A stretch of DNA of 64,000 nt. Origin: Didymella arachidicola (Eukaryota; Ascomycota; Dothideomycetes; Pleosporales; Didymellaceae). The translations under genes were made by a program, and so were the position numbers. The notes under the pieces were generated by a model. The model was not told where the DNA came from and did no database searches. It saw only the letters and a list, made by a program, of their open reading frames with translations. Below are positions 45,504 through 57,500 of this stretch, piece by piece (position 1 is the stretch's first letter; the number at the start of each line of letters is the position of its first letter). The stretch is from positions 1,426,001 to 1,490,000 of the forward strand of contig CM049990.2 in NCBI GenBank assembly GCA_016630955.3. The letters are read 5' to 3'.

Positions 45504-46642
45504 CTACAATGGTGCTTCTTTCAGCTTCAAACCCGCCTCTGCTGGCATAATAGCTCCTTTAGGTGGAGAGTTCTTCTTCTTGAATTCATCCGCCATCTGC
45601 TCCATTGTGACGAACTCGACCCCCTCATGCTTCTTGAAGTGCTCGATCAATCTTTGCCCATGTTAGCATTATAATATGTAGACTCCCACCAGCAATGGCT
45701 GCTCACCTCTCGTGCATCAACAATAGGTGCGGTCTACCAGAAACATCTGGGTGTATAGAGATGGGCTGCAAGTCTTCGTTAGTAAAGACAAAAAGGTACG
45801 AGCTTCGTGTCTTACAAAGATGAACTCGTCGTATTCTCGATAGAAGTAGTCAAAATGATCGCGCCACAGATCCTCCGTATCTCGTGCGTTGACGAAACCG
45901 TGACTATTGGGGGCGGCTTTGATGAACATGTGGGGGGGCAGATCATCCAGGTACCAGTTAGCAGGAATTTCAACCAGGCCAGTGTCTTGACCCTTGACCA
46001 AAGGCGTCATCCACTCTTTGGCCTTCTTGGAGTAGTCAATCTTGGTCCAGGAGTCATCCGTTCGCAGATAGTACGCCTGGCAATCCTCGTGGCTCATGCT
46101 GTGGTCGTACTCGATACCATATGAAAGCAGCAACTCCGCTCCTTCATGGCTTGTCTCCCACCTGCAACGTGTGAGCTAGGGTTGGAACGATCTCATCATT
46201 AGTAACCTACCATGGTGCAACACTGCCTCTCGGTGGCTTCCCAGCAAATTCGCTCAGCATGCGATACGTCTTGTCCAAGATGTCTCGCTGCTGATCAACG
46301 GTCATGTCCTTAGGGTTTTCATGACTGTAGCCGTGCAATCCGATCTCGTGGCCAGCATCCCGTACTGCCGCCATGTCTTCAGGGAATGTCTCAAGGCTGT
46401 GACCAGGAATGAACCATGTAGTTTTGATGTCATACTTTCACAAGTAAGCCTTCACATCTCCGCGAGACAATTGTTGCACGTACCTTTTTGAAGAGCTTCA
46501 AAAGACGTTGTGTCCCAACAGTACCAGCAAACATTCCTCTGCTAATGTCGTTGGTGCTGTCTTCGCCGCCATACGAGCCCAGCCATCCCGCAACTGCATC
46601 AACATCCACACCGTAGGAAATGAGCACGCGCTTCTTGCCCAT
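45504..46642 (-). CDS. CE4/polysaccharide-deacetylase-fold hydrolase, HpPgdA/cyclic-imide-hydrolase type
   Basis: Metal hydrolase of the NodB superfamily. Exons are 46642-46484, 46434-46211, 46161-45816, 45765-45707 and 45651-45504, giving 311 aa with no signal peptide, so probably cytosolic. The N-terminus ISYGVDVDAVAGWLGSYGGE followed by DISRGMFAG is the hallmark of the HpPgdA-like subgroup. That subgroup includes bacterial cyclic imide hydrolases and is related to PuuE allantoinases. Metal ligands are Asp in VDVDAV and the HGYSH pair. SIHPDVSGRPH matches the conserved C-terminal motif. A cytosolic enzyme of this subgroup is more likely to open a ring imide or ureide than to deacetylate chitin, but substrate is inference. 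The ADH gene diverges 402 bp away. Confidence 0.85.
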
Positions 46643-47044
46643 TGTGAAAGTCTAAGCAGTTCTCGTGTGGAAACAATTAGTGTAAGTGGAAAACGCGATG
46701 CGTAGAAGGTTGGCTTAAAGGCGGAGCGGCTGCGTCGGCGCTTCTCGCTGTTATTGTCTGGAATGATAGAAACTGCATTATCAAGCCGTTGCGGGGAAGT
46801 CTGGTTCTGGTGTTGTTCGGGCGGGTCGATAGGCGTCATTACGAAACTAGCGGCTTCGCCTGCGGTGCTATCTTGACTCCAACTGCTCCATCCGTCCTAA
46901 CCTACTCCAACTGGGAAGGGCCGACAACTCGGCCATGCATTCGACCTATTCAGATCATGCGCAGCTGACAGCAGCAGGTATGCTTTCTGAGAAGGTATAT
47001 TCGCGCGCACTGAGCGCATCGCTCTGCTCACATTCTCAAGCACA
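46643..47044. promoter_or_regulatory. Divergent promoter, CE4 hydrolase (-) and ADH (+)
   Basis: 402 bp between the two start codons. It includes one AGATAG (- strand, near 46868) that fits the GATA consensus, and a TATATT stretch near 46995 upstream of the ADH start. Shared regulation of the two genes is plausible. Confidence 0.45.
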
Positions 47045-48229
47045 ATGGCTGTTCACATGAAAGCCGCTCAAATCGTCGAAGTAGGTGACGTCATCGACGC
47101 GTTTTGGGAAGGTACCGCTAACCTTCAATGCAGTACGATAAGCCCTACCAGCTCTGCGAGACGAGAAAGCCAACATGCGGCGAAAACGACCTCCTTGTGC
47201 AGGTGTATGCTGCTGGTTTTTGCCACTCAGATTTGCAGGTACTGCAAGGTCAGTTTCCGGCAAGCCTGCCGATGATACCGTCCCATGAACCGGCGGGCAA
47301 AATCGTGCAAGTTGGCGCTCAAGTGAGAGGCAATTGGAAAGCTGGCGACCGCGTTGGCGTTTTAAACTTCAAAAACGCGTGTCGGAAATGTGTGGGATGC
47401 GAGCAGCACACGCGAAGATCGCCTCGCACGCGTACTGATCCTCGATTCTGCGAGAAGCGGCAGATGGCTGGATTCAAGCATGATGGAGCTTTCGCAGAGT
47501 ATATGTTAGCGGATCCTGAGACGACTGTACATTTACCAGAGGGTGTCTCCTTCGAACAAGGAGCACCATTAATGTGCGCCGGCGTGCGTCCTTTCGGTTA
47601 AACAAAATTGTCATCGAGACGAGGCTGACTATTGGCAGGCAACTGCATGGGGCGCGTTGCGAAAGCTAAAGCCCGAGGTTGAGAGTGGTGAAGCCGTTGC
47701 TATCGTTGGTATCGGTGGCGTTGGCCACCTTGCGGTCCAGTTTGCCAAAGCAATGGGATTCCGTACCGTAGCCATTGATAATCGAGAGGAGGGTCGACAA
47801 TTAGCTCAAGAGGTAGCTGAGCATCTCAAGCCTGATCTCATTGTCGACTCCGCAGCCAGCAACGCGGACGAACAGATACTTGAGTTCACTCTGGGAGAAG
47901 GACTAGCTGGTGTTGTGGTTTGTACTGACTCAATCGCGGCGACCGCCTGGAGCCTACAGCAGCTGGGCACCAAGGGTGTGATGGTGCCGCTAGGTCTGCC
48001 AAAGAACAAATGGCAGTTCGACTCCGAAGCCATGGTATTCAGGGAGCTACTCATCAAAGGCAGCTACGTCTCAAGTGCGGAAGAAGCAGAGCTCATGTTC
48101 AAAGTCGTTGCTGAGTACAAGGTCGTTTCTCATCTGACCATCTTGAGCTTTGATCAGATTCCTAGTCTTGTGGACAGGTATTTGCACAGATCGATGAAGG
48201 GTCGACTGGTGATACAGATAGCCAAATAA
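47045..48229 (+). CDS. Zinc-dependent alcohol dehydrogenase (MDR family)
   Basis: NAD(P)-dependent medium-chain dehydrogenase. Exons are 47045-47080, 47134-47583 and 47639-48229, giving 358 aa. The catalytic-zinc motif is GFCHSDLQ, with SHEPAGKIVQVG next. Structural-zinc cysteines lie in ACRKCVGCEQ and RFC; the last spacing is longer than usual because of a basic insert (HTRRSPRTRTDPRF). The Rossmann motif GIGGVGHLAVQFAKAMG is intact. Closest in style to AdhP/propanol-preferring ADHs. It could oxidise or reduce an alcohol or aldehyde intermediate of the neighbouring pathway (inference). Confidence 0.92.
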
Positions 48230-48499
48230 ATGCTAGCATGAGAGGCCTGTGCGAATGGAAAGGACGTGCATCGTTGTACCCACATTTTGCCTGGATTACA
48301 AGGCCACGTTGGAGTTAGTTGGAGCTCCGCCCGGTGCGCGGCCATCGGCCCACTCGTGCGATAAATGCATAATTGGTCCCCAAAACGTAAGACTATCTAA
48401 TACGATAGGCACAGTATATCTTCGAAGCATACCCTAAGGTCCAGTCGCATTGGTACCGGCTGCCGTCAACCCCTACGCGCACCCATATCGATCTGCGTC

Positions 48500-50229
48500 A
48501 TGTCCGTCTTCTTCGATTCGCCGATAAGGTGTGTCAGACCACGCATGTAATCTTATTTACCTGACTGACCGTACCGGAAGCGAGGATCTCGTGGCCGAAG
48601 GAGAAGCAGAGTTGCTGCTCGCGAACATCGGCATAGATCAAGGCATAGCACCGGAGGAATCAAGCGAGTATCGACAACTTCTGGCAGCAGTGCACGACGT
48701 TGCAGAACACATCCTTGAGCTTCCAGACTACATTATCCGGCCCAATATCGAGAGCTATCCTCGCGAGCAACTTCATCTTCCAGGCGAGGATGAGCAAGAT
48801 TTTGGGAACGCATGGGCTCACAAGTTCTTGATTCGAGGCAATGCTAAAGGCGGTATACTCAATGGCAAGACTCTTTGTCTCAAGGACAACATAGCAGTTG
48901 CTGGAGTTCCTCAGTTCTTTGGGACAGATGCTATTCCTGCATGGGTACCTGAGGCTGATGCTACTGTGGTGAAGAGGGCGTACGAGGCTGGTGCTGATAT
49001 TGTTGGAACAACCATTTGCGAGAATTTTTGCAACTCGACGTCTTCGTTCACAAGCGCTCAGGGGACAGTACACAACCCTTATGCGAAAGGATACTCTGCT
49101 GGTGGCAGCACATCTGGCGGCTCAGCTGTTGTCGGTGGCAGTTTAGTCGACATTGCCATTGGTGCTGATCAAGGAGGTAGTATCAGAGTACCCTCATCAT
49201 TTTGTGGATGTGAGTTGCAAAATAATTCAACGTGATGATCAGTCTAACACTCGCACAGGCGTTGGCTTGAAACCTACACATGGTCTGGTTCCGTACACTG
49301 GAATTTCCAGTGGTGACTCCGTGAATGATCACGCCGGCCCGATTGCCCGAAACGTTAGAGATGTCGCTTTGTGCCTTGATGCTATTAGCGGCAGAGACGA
49401 TTTTGATGACAAAACTCTTGGGGCCCCTGTTCATGGCACGACTCAGTACAGCGAACACCTCCATGCTTCCGTCGAAGGGATGAAGATCGGCATCTTGACG
49501 GAAGGCTTCGAGCATCGTCTTGTGGATCCCAACGTCAAAACCATCGTTCTCAATGCTGTCCGGTCCTTCGAAAGCTTAGGTGCTGAAGTACAGGAGGTAT
49601 CACTCCCTTTGCATCTGGAAGGTCCGGCAGTCTGGACGATTCAACAGAGAATAGCAGGCACTCTAGGCATGATGGGATACGCCCATGGGAGAAGAGGCCT
49701 TTTCTCGAGCAACTACGAGGCAGCACGCCAACCATGGACGAACGAGTCATTCCAGAAACTATTCCCCTCGACAAAGAACACCATCATCAACGGCCTGTCT
49801 CTGATGCGGAACTACCCAGGGCTCTACGTTAAGACAATGAACATAGCCCAGCAGATGAGAGATTCATACCAAAAGTTATTCGAGGAGTACGATCTGCTCG
49901 TTATGCCGACTACACCATTTGTAGCTCCTGCAAACGTGGACTGGAAACGAGGCGATGCGCCAATGGAGGCGATCAAGCCCAGTATGGGGATTACCACAAA
50001 CACAGCCATTTTCGATGTCACTGGACATCCTGCTATGTCCTTGCCTGTCGGTTTTGCTCCATCAAAAGAGGATGCTGGAGTAATGCTTCCGGTCGGCCTG
50101 CAGTTGGTCGCAGGTTTGTGGCAAGAACAGAAGATCCTTGATGCTGGCTATGCATGGGAGTCGGCGAACGATTGGAAAAGAAATGACAGCCACAGCACCG
50201 GTAATGTGTGCGTACCTCCAAAGCTGTGA
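48500..50229 (+). CDS. Amidase-signature family hydrolase
   Basis: Ser-cisSer-Lys amidase. Exons are 48500-48528, 48581-49209 and 49259-50229; introns are 52 and 49 bp. The product is 542 aa. Catalytic Lys111 lies in LCLKDNIAVAG. The amidase signature GYSAGGSTSGGSA (about 180-192) supplies the cis-Ser, and GADQGGSIRVPSSFCG the nucleophile Ser210. VGLKPTHGLVPYTG and DHAGPIARNVRDVAL follow as usual. No signal peptide or membrane anchor is visible, so cytosolic. Fungal members cleave many amides; in this context it could hydrolyse the half-amide made by an imide-opening enzyme and release ammonia (inference). Its stop is only 42 bp from that of the convergent SDR. Confidence 0.93.
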
Positions 50230-50271
50230 CGATTGTATAGAAACTGATAAGTTGCTGAATTGACGCTGTCC

Positions 50272-51320
50272 TTAATTGATTGTGTACCCCCCATCTACAA
50301 CCAATGCATGCCCTTGTATGAACGATGCTTGAGTCGAGCAAAGGAATAACACTGCATTAGCCACTTCATCCGGCGTTCCCATTCGTTTCATGGGAGCTAT
50401 GTCGATGGATGGCTTCAGCGCCTCGACCATCTCTGGAGAAGTCGTGGTCATTGGAGTCTCGATGACGCCTGGGCAAACACAGTTCACTCTGATGCCGTCC
50501 TCAGAGTAGTCAATAGCGTTCGCTCGTGTCATGTTGATGATCGCGGACTTTGATGCGCAATAAGCCGCTGCAGAATTGTCAGCATGAACTCAAGAAAGTA
50601 TGTGGTCATTAGTGGCCTCACCAGCGCCAGGTCGTGCAACAATGCCTAATTGACTTGCAATGTTCACAATCGAGCCTCTCTGGCCTGGCTGTTCCGACAA
50701 AGGCTCCTGCTTCAACATGTTTCTGAGCTGAGCGCGCGAACTAAGCCACGAGCCCCGGTAGTTAATATTGTTCAGCTTATCGAATGCCTCCATGGTCATG
50801 TCCACTTGCTTTACTGGCTTACCACCAAGCACACCAGCACAATTAACTGCATAGTCAAGCCTTGAGAACTTCGACATCACTTCATTGGTGAAGGAGTCAA
50901 CAAAATCCTCATCCGCAATGTCCCCTACTCGGTCGAAGACCTGGACTGACGGACTACTGGACTGAATCGCATCTTTAGTCTGCTTGAGCGTATCGAAGTT
51001 GATGTCGGTGATCGCGATTCTCGTACAGCCGGAGCGCGCGAAGCCTTTCGCAACCGCAGCGCCAATTCCTACAAACCTTAGTATTGGCTTTCGATAGGAC
51101 AACCGCTTGCATCGCAGAAAACCCTGGTGTAGAAGCACCAAAATCATTGCAGCCGGTAGAGACGTTGTGCGCCTTCGAAGGGTGTATAGTCGGACGATTG
51201 CCTCCCCATTCTATGTAAGGCCTCTTCTCAGCTTTCCTGCGCCGCGACAAATAACGTACCTGTTCCGCCAGCGCCTGTGACAATGGCGACACCAGGGAGT
51301 CTTGTCAGTAGATTTGCCAT
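50272..51320 (-). CDS. Short-chain dehydrogenase/reductase
   Basis: Classical NAD(P) oxidoreductase, 267 aa. Exons are 51320-51260, 51068-50622 and 50567-50272; the first intron (191 bp) is unusually long for the window. Splicing restores TGAGGTGIGAA at residues 15-25. NCAGVLGG, NIASQLG and the catalytic YCASKSA follow. The C-terminal region (VCPGVIETPM, LFLCSTQASFIQG, VVDGGYTIN) is typical of 3-oxoacyl/hydroxybutyrate-like SDRs. It diverges from the regulator gene over 350 bp. The substrate is unknown; it may act on a product of the adjacent amidase or ADH (inference). Confidence 0.92.
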
Positions 51321-51670
51321 AATTGTGAGTTCAATTGACAATTTCCGTTCCCATGAGACGTCGCTGCCGTGTGCAAAGGTGCGCTGGAAACCTCGCCCAT
51401 GTAATCGATGCCCAGATGGGCATGACGTTTTGAGGCAGCGCGTCCCTCGCCCAGCATTGGACCCCTGTGAATTGGAGCAATTCGGAGTTACTTCACACGG
51501 TTATCTTGTGGGGAGCGGGGGTTGGAGTAAGTGCTATCTGAACCCCTGACTTGATTGGTTCTCAGCCGAGGCAGGTTGAGACGGCAAGCTGGTACCCAAA
51601 ACCAACGGCGCCCGCTCCACAAGCCTCCAACCTCCACAACACCAAGCATGCTCCAACAGTCTAAGTCCAC
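51321..51670. promoter_or_regulatory. Divergent promoter, SDR (-) and C2H2 regulator (+)
   Basis: 350 bp between start codons. Contains an AGATAG (- strand, near 51530) fitting the GATA consensus. No other site is asserted. Confidence 0.4.
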
Positions 51671-54553
51671 ATGCACAGACATCCTCACATCTGCAATCAC
51701 TGCTCTCGAGGCTTCAAGCGCACTGAGCACCTGACCCGCCATCTCCGTACCCGTAAGCTGCCCTGGAACTCCACCTCCACTTCTCCGGAACTATCATTGC
51801 CGCAGACCGTCAATGTACCATGCGAGATCTGAAATATGGCATTGAGTTGTGCTAGAGTTTTGGATCGTATAACTGTATATATGACAGGTCGATAGAAAAC
51901 TGATTGTGCTGTAGATACAAGAGACAAGCCTTACAAATGTTCTTGTGGATCGGCTTTCACCCGTCGAGACCTTCTAACGCGGCACTGGCGCATCTCTCAG
52001 CATGACGATAAAGCTACTGCGATAGAGTTGGCACCTTCTGTCGTGGGTAGTACTCAGCACCCGCAACAGCCAGATCAATCTCAGCCACAACAGCTTGCAT
52101 TCGATGGGTTGACAGGTAACTGTGAATCAAGGCCTGAGAACGGCTCTCATCCAGTACATCTACCTCGCATGGAGTATCCCACTCCTGATACGAACCTGCA
52201 CCATGCCTCAATTCCTCTCATAAACCAAGGTATGCCCAGTTACTGTGAGAGCACGACTGCATGTCCAAGCTGACATGGATACCAGGCAGTCAACCGCAGA
52301 CGTTCCACGATGAAGGTTTTCAGGATTTTCGCGATTTTGTGAATTTCATTGATGGCGTGGGACTCTCGGCACAGTGGTCACCCGAGTTTACGTTTGACTT
52401 CCTGCCAGCTGGGGCGCAACAACCGCAACAAGATATGCAATCTAGGCGGCATTCTGCCGAGCCCGAAGAAGTCCGCTCGTCTGATCCTGATGATATAGGC
52501 ACTCCCTTCAGTACTTGGCTGCCTTCAGCACCTGCTGACGATCAAGTGCATCTGCGCTCTCACTTAGGAGATGGTACGTGAAAGTGTTCATAATCACCAC
52601 GTTGTCATCGCTCGACGCGTTGTAGTTTCCAGCAGATCGGACAAGCTCTTCTTGAAATATGACAATGGCTTGATTGCCTCCGTCACCTCTTTGGACTCAG
52701 CTAAGCCTCACTAGATCTTCGAGAGAAACGCAGTCGCAACGGAACGTATACTGTGACAGATGATCACCGCAATTTCCTTGTCTCGCTGTTGTCGAGCTTC
52801 CCCCCTCCGATTTCAACTTTCGAGATACCCTCACGCCACACACTCACGCGTTACATAACAGCCTTTTTCGGCGGCTTTCACAGTCATTTCCCCTATATAC
52901 ATCGATCAACTTTTAAACCTTCATGCTCCCCGCTTGAGCTGACGCTCTCGATGGCAGCAGCAGGGGCCCAATACTGTTTCGAGAAGCGGAGCTCTGAACG
53001 ACTTTTCCACGTGGCCAAAGCTATGGTATTTGAAAGACTAAGGCAGGAGGAGAGCTACTTCGGACCGCAAACGTTGGGGCTTGTCGCTTCGAGCAATGTA
53101 TATTCTCCCAAAGCGACTTCTTCGATGAGACGTACAAGTCCGTGGTGTCCTCTTGATATGGCGAAAACCCTCCTCACTCTTGTGGGTTTCGCAACTTGGG
53201 AGCGAAAGGATTTGCTGCAACAAGCTTTCCATCTTCGAGGCTTACTTGTTCAGACGCTGCGCGATATTGGTCTCCGTGAGGAAGATCCTCGTACTGCCGG
53301 CTCTTCGTCAAGATCTGCAATGTGGGATCAATGGGTACAATTGGAGTCTGCACGGCGAACTAAGCTTGTAGCTTTCTGCTATATAAACGTGCACAGCATC
53401 GCCTACAACGTCCATCCTTTGCTATGGAGCAATGAGATGCACCTGAGGCTGCCTTGCTGCACGCCTCAATGGCAAGCTACAAGTGCTGCGCAGTGGTCGG
53501 CGTTACGCCGAGACAACAAAGAGGACCAGATGCCTTTCCAGCAGGCGCTGGCGGTCTTACTCCAGGGTCCCACGTCAGAGACTGTACAACCTATCCCAAG
53601 TCCTATCGGCAACTACATTCTCCTCCACGCTTTATTGCAGCGTATCCACGTCGTGCGACAGCTATCTTTCCCCATGACCCCGTGTACGAAGATCACAACA
53701 CCGGAGCAACAGACTCTCAGTCGTGCCCTTCGGTCATGGACTTCGTTGTGGCAACAGACACCCGAGTCGATACTGGATCCAAACAACGAAAGTGGTCCCA
53801 TTCCCTTCACTTCTAGCGCGCTGCTTGTGGTAGCATATGTCCGTCTATCCCTCGACATCGGTCAGTATCGCCATCTGGATTCTCGTGATCCTCATGTTAT
53901 CGCTGCTGGACTCGCATGTCTTCCTGACATTGAGCGCAACGACATCCTCCTCTCAGCTCTACTATATTCGACACACGCATTGAGCATACCAGTAAGACTT
54001 GGTATAGATAGAGTAGCGAGGAGCCAGGCCTTCTTTTGGAGCGTTCAGCATGCCATTTCGAGTTTTGAGTGCGCCATTTTCTTGGGCAAATGGCTCTGTT
54101 CGCTTCCAATGCCGTTGCAGGATGGCGCTTTATCTCGTACGTATACATATCCCCTTACCTTTCGTAAATGCATACTGTGTGCCGAATACGGGAGCAGTTT
54201 TAGTCAATGTCCGGTTGCGAACTTGAATCTGAAATTGGTGACAAGCTACAATTTCAAAACGACCTGCTAACAGCTTCCCCTCAGGCTCAGAACATCGCAT
54301 CCTCCACTGGGTACGATGCATCATTAAGGAGGCATACGCAGTCATAGATTTCGAAGAAGTGGGCGAGATGGACGGCGAGCTTGTAGTCCCAGACGATCCT
54401 CTGGGCCTTGGGCTCGCAGTTTTGAGGATCTGGGTTCGGTTTTTCAAGGGCAATACGCAGTGGCAGTTTGTTGTCAACCTTGGCTTGAGTCTTGAAATTT
54501 TCATGAAGGGATTGAGCGGAGTCACTTACAGCTCGGAAGCTGGTCAAGGATGA
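51671..54553 (+). CDS. C2H2 zinc-finger transcription factor with fungal trans-acting domain
   Basis: Nuclear regulator of 788 aa. Exons are 51671-51752, 51924-52229, 52286-52573, 52715-54136 and 54285-54553; introns are 171, 56, 141 and 148 bp. An in-frame TAA precedes the ATG. Finger 1: Cys8, Cys11, His24, His28. Finger 2: Cys33, Cys35 (one residue apart), His48, His54. The fingers are joined across intron 1 by a short THKPYKC linker. The PF04082-like region runs from about residue 240 (PSRHTLTRYITAFFGGFHSHFPYIH) to the end, with LAVLRIWVRFFKGNTQW near the C-terminus, typical of this C2H2 class. Its position beside the amidase, SDR, ADH and CE4 genes makes it a candidate local regulator. 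Confidence 0.9.
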
Positions 54554-57500
54554 GCAGGAAATGCGCGACAATTACTTCCAATCACCACGAGAGGAACGTC
54601 GCCGCACCTTCACAGAGTTCAACACGAGATATCTCGTACCCCAGACTATCCCAATCTTAATCTCCACCGCAACGCTCCGTGGTACTTGCCGACCCCGTCC
54701 AGATGTATGAAGATCGCCACCCCTGACTCAGCGAAAATTCGCCGATGATCTGCAGGGCACAAGACAGCATGACAGGTGAGCGCATAGCCACTGGTATAAT
54801 CTTGAGTCGGGTATCTTTGTAAAGCGGAGAGATGCGGCATCAATTCGTGGAAGCCGACAGCCGTCTGGTCCGTGAAAAAGTCAGGGTTGTGAGAACGGTG
54901 CCGGTGTCCGTGACGATCTCCGTGGACTACCGGTGTACCGACCGTTGTGGCTCTGCACAGCATGGACTTTATGCACGAGGTGTGTTTCGAGAGAGCCTCG
55001 AGGATCCAAGACATTGTCTGCCACTGGGCGGTAAGACACTGACTGCGTCTCACCACGTCATGGCAAGACACGGTCGATCAACTTGGATATCTCACGGAAT
55101 CTGCGAAGTCTTCGCACTGTTTGTAGGACGAGTGCAGTCACTGACAGATGTTTGTGTCAACTGCCAAGCGAACAGGATCGTTGCGGAGACTGGACGTGTT
55201 GCACAACGACGCATTTCCCCAGAACAGATAACCGTTGTGTCCAGATCCACATTGACATATGTTCAGTAGTACAAACGACTCCACGCTCGCGTAACCTGAC
55301 ATATCGGCCTTCATGCTTTGTCTGTCTTGACATGTCTGACTCTCGCGCGAGACGACGGACCAGACTGACAATTGTGTGACAAACAGACGTTCAAGCGCTG
55401 ACAGGTGATGACAGCCTCATGCGCGGTAGCACCGAACGTCGATAAGCCACTCGCGTTACACAATAAGTCTGAGGGCCTCAGCGCTTCGAGTGGCACATGG
55501 ACAGTCGGATTGGGGGTGTCAGCGCTTGCGTGTGAACTATCGGCGCTTCGGTATCTCGACTGCGACGTTGCCTAAGCTGAGAGATCTGTCACACCGAGTT
55601 CGAACGTGTGCGACCTGAATCGGACGCCGTCAGAGGATACGGGCTGCGGTCTTTTTTTGCTCCAGGTTCAAGCTTACGGACGCGGGGCACATCATGGCGT
55701 TGATCTGGCCCAGCAAGAGATCTGTAGTCCCCAAGAGTTCTGCTGGGTTTTTTGCCAACCTCCATCCTAGGGACCAATCCTGCTTGCTCGATACTCTTCA
55801 ATGCTCATAGGGCTACACCGTGTTTCGCGATTTCTAGACCTGCATTTGTGGTTGAGATACATGACCAGTGACGTCTGGTGGTGGCTACCGAGCTTTGGTT
55901 GTGGCTTGCGTAGCTAGTAATCTAGCCCGCGCTTCTCAACAGCGTCAGGCACCGCAACATCATTGGCTGCATTGCATGCTTTTCCGGAAAATACAAACTC
56001 TATTGTATGCGGCACATGTCAACCGTCTTCTGGACCGTTCAAAATTCGAACGTTTGTGGGGTAAAATCTTTGATTGCGTGTCAGTGCCCCCTTGTTGAAG
56101 CCCAACTCCATGTCACGGTGCTCATAGACTCGCACTCGATCGCGCCCCATCCGGTGAGCGTAGGACTGTGAACGGCTTGCTGCACGCAAATCAACGTGTC
56201 GATGTTTTCTTTGGGGCGTTGGGTCTCCCGGCAGTCGATCCTTTCGACGGCTTATTCTGCGTTGGCAGGCACAGCATTGTACCTGAAGATCTCGATGCGG
56301 TGGCATGCAGCCAGTAGCACCACGACTACCCGATGCAGTTGCCGTGGACTTGACCGTAATGGTAGAAACGAACCTGTACGACTATTGAGCTGAGCAGTCG
56401 TCTGCAACGCATGCATGATAGTTCATCGTTTGCAATCAAGCCCCTGATCAAAGGAGGCAGGAAGGGAAGACGAAAAGACTAAAGAAAGAGAATATGAGGA
56501 AAGATATGATGCTAATTGGAGACGATGAGGGCAAGACGAGACGATTGTAGATGACAAAACTCAATGCAGTGTCTCTGCAGCGTTTGAGATGCTGAAAGCG
56601 TACGCCATACAACGCGCCGCCCAGCTGAGGTGCGAAGCGGCCGTTGTCAAACCCCAGCGGTTGGGAGTGACGCGATTACGAGCCGATCGCACTCTCCCGA
56701 AATCGATAAGGTTTTATGCTAAGGAGAGCAACAGCCTATCACCACTGTTGTGGTGAGTAGTTTTAATAAGTCGCAAGTGATATCGGCGAGGGTAGCCGCA
56801 CTTTATCTTACGCAAGCCAATGAACTGATTGTGAAGTTGAAGAAGTCTCGACACGCGCTACGCTACTGCATTCCACAGTACTACTTTCTGGTGGTGTGTA
56901 GGGCGCCAGTACCTGAGTGGTCGCTGGAGTGGACGCTTGAAAACTCGGGCGATGGCGGAGGAAGCGCAGCGCACAGAGGACGAATGACACCACAGCTATC
57001 CAGCATTGCAGCCGTGCGTTCCTATATCTGTGGGGACCGGCGAAGATGCCTGCTCCAGGAACAGAGCAATGTTGCACAGTCTGCGTGTTGGCATTGGCAA
57101 TAGTTGCCGTGTGTGAAGCTTGAGCCAACTGATCAGTATGTTTACACGGACTTCGGACTTGATACGGTGCGGAAAATCGTCATCAGGATGCAACGTCAAT
57201 GTCCATCATCAACGCTGTGAAAATGAGTAGTCGAGGCGGGAATTGTGTAATGGTTCTCAGTGAGTAAGATGGTTGTGGTTTTGTTCGGTAGAGTTGCCCA
57301 CATTCCGGGGCCTCTGCAACTTGAACGAAGGGTCTGCGAAGATCGCCGTCTCTTGATAACGAAGCACGGGTAGAGCGGGTTCAGCGAAAATCGAAAAGAC
57401 GGTGACGGCAAAAAAAGATGGCCAGCGCTCAGAACGGGTCGCTCTCTCGGTTGTGGCGTGAGGCCTTTCTGTTTTGACCAGCGTCTCCACAGATACTAAC

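Noticed and set aside
40613..54553. Secondary-metabolite cluster
   Set aside because: No polyketide synthase, peptide synthetase, terpene cyclase or P450 is present; enzyme types fit catabolism better.
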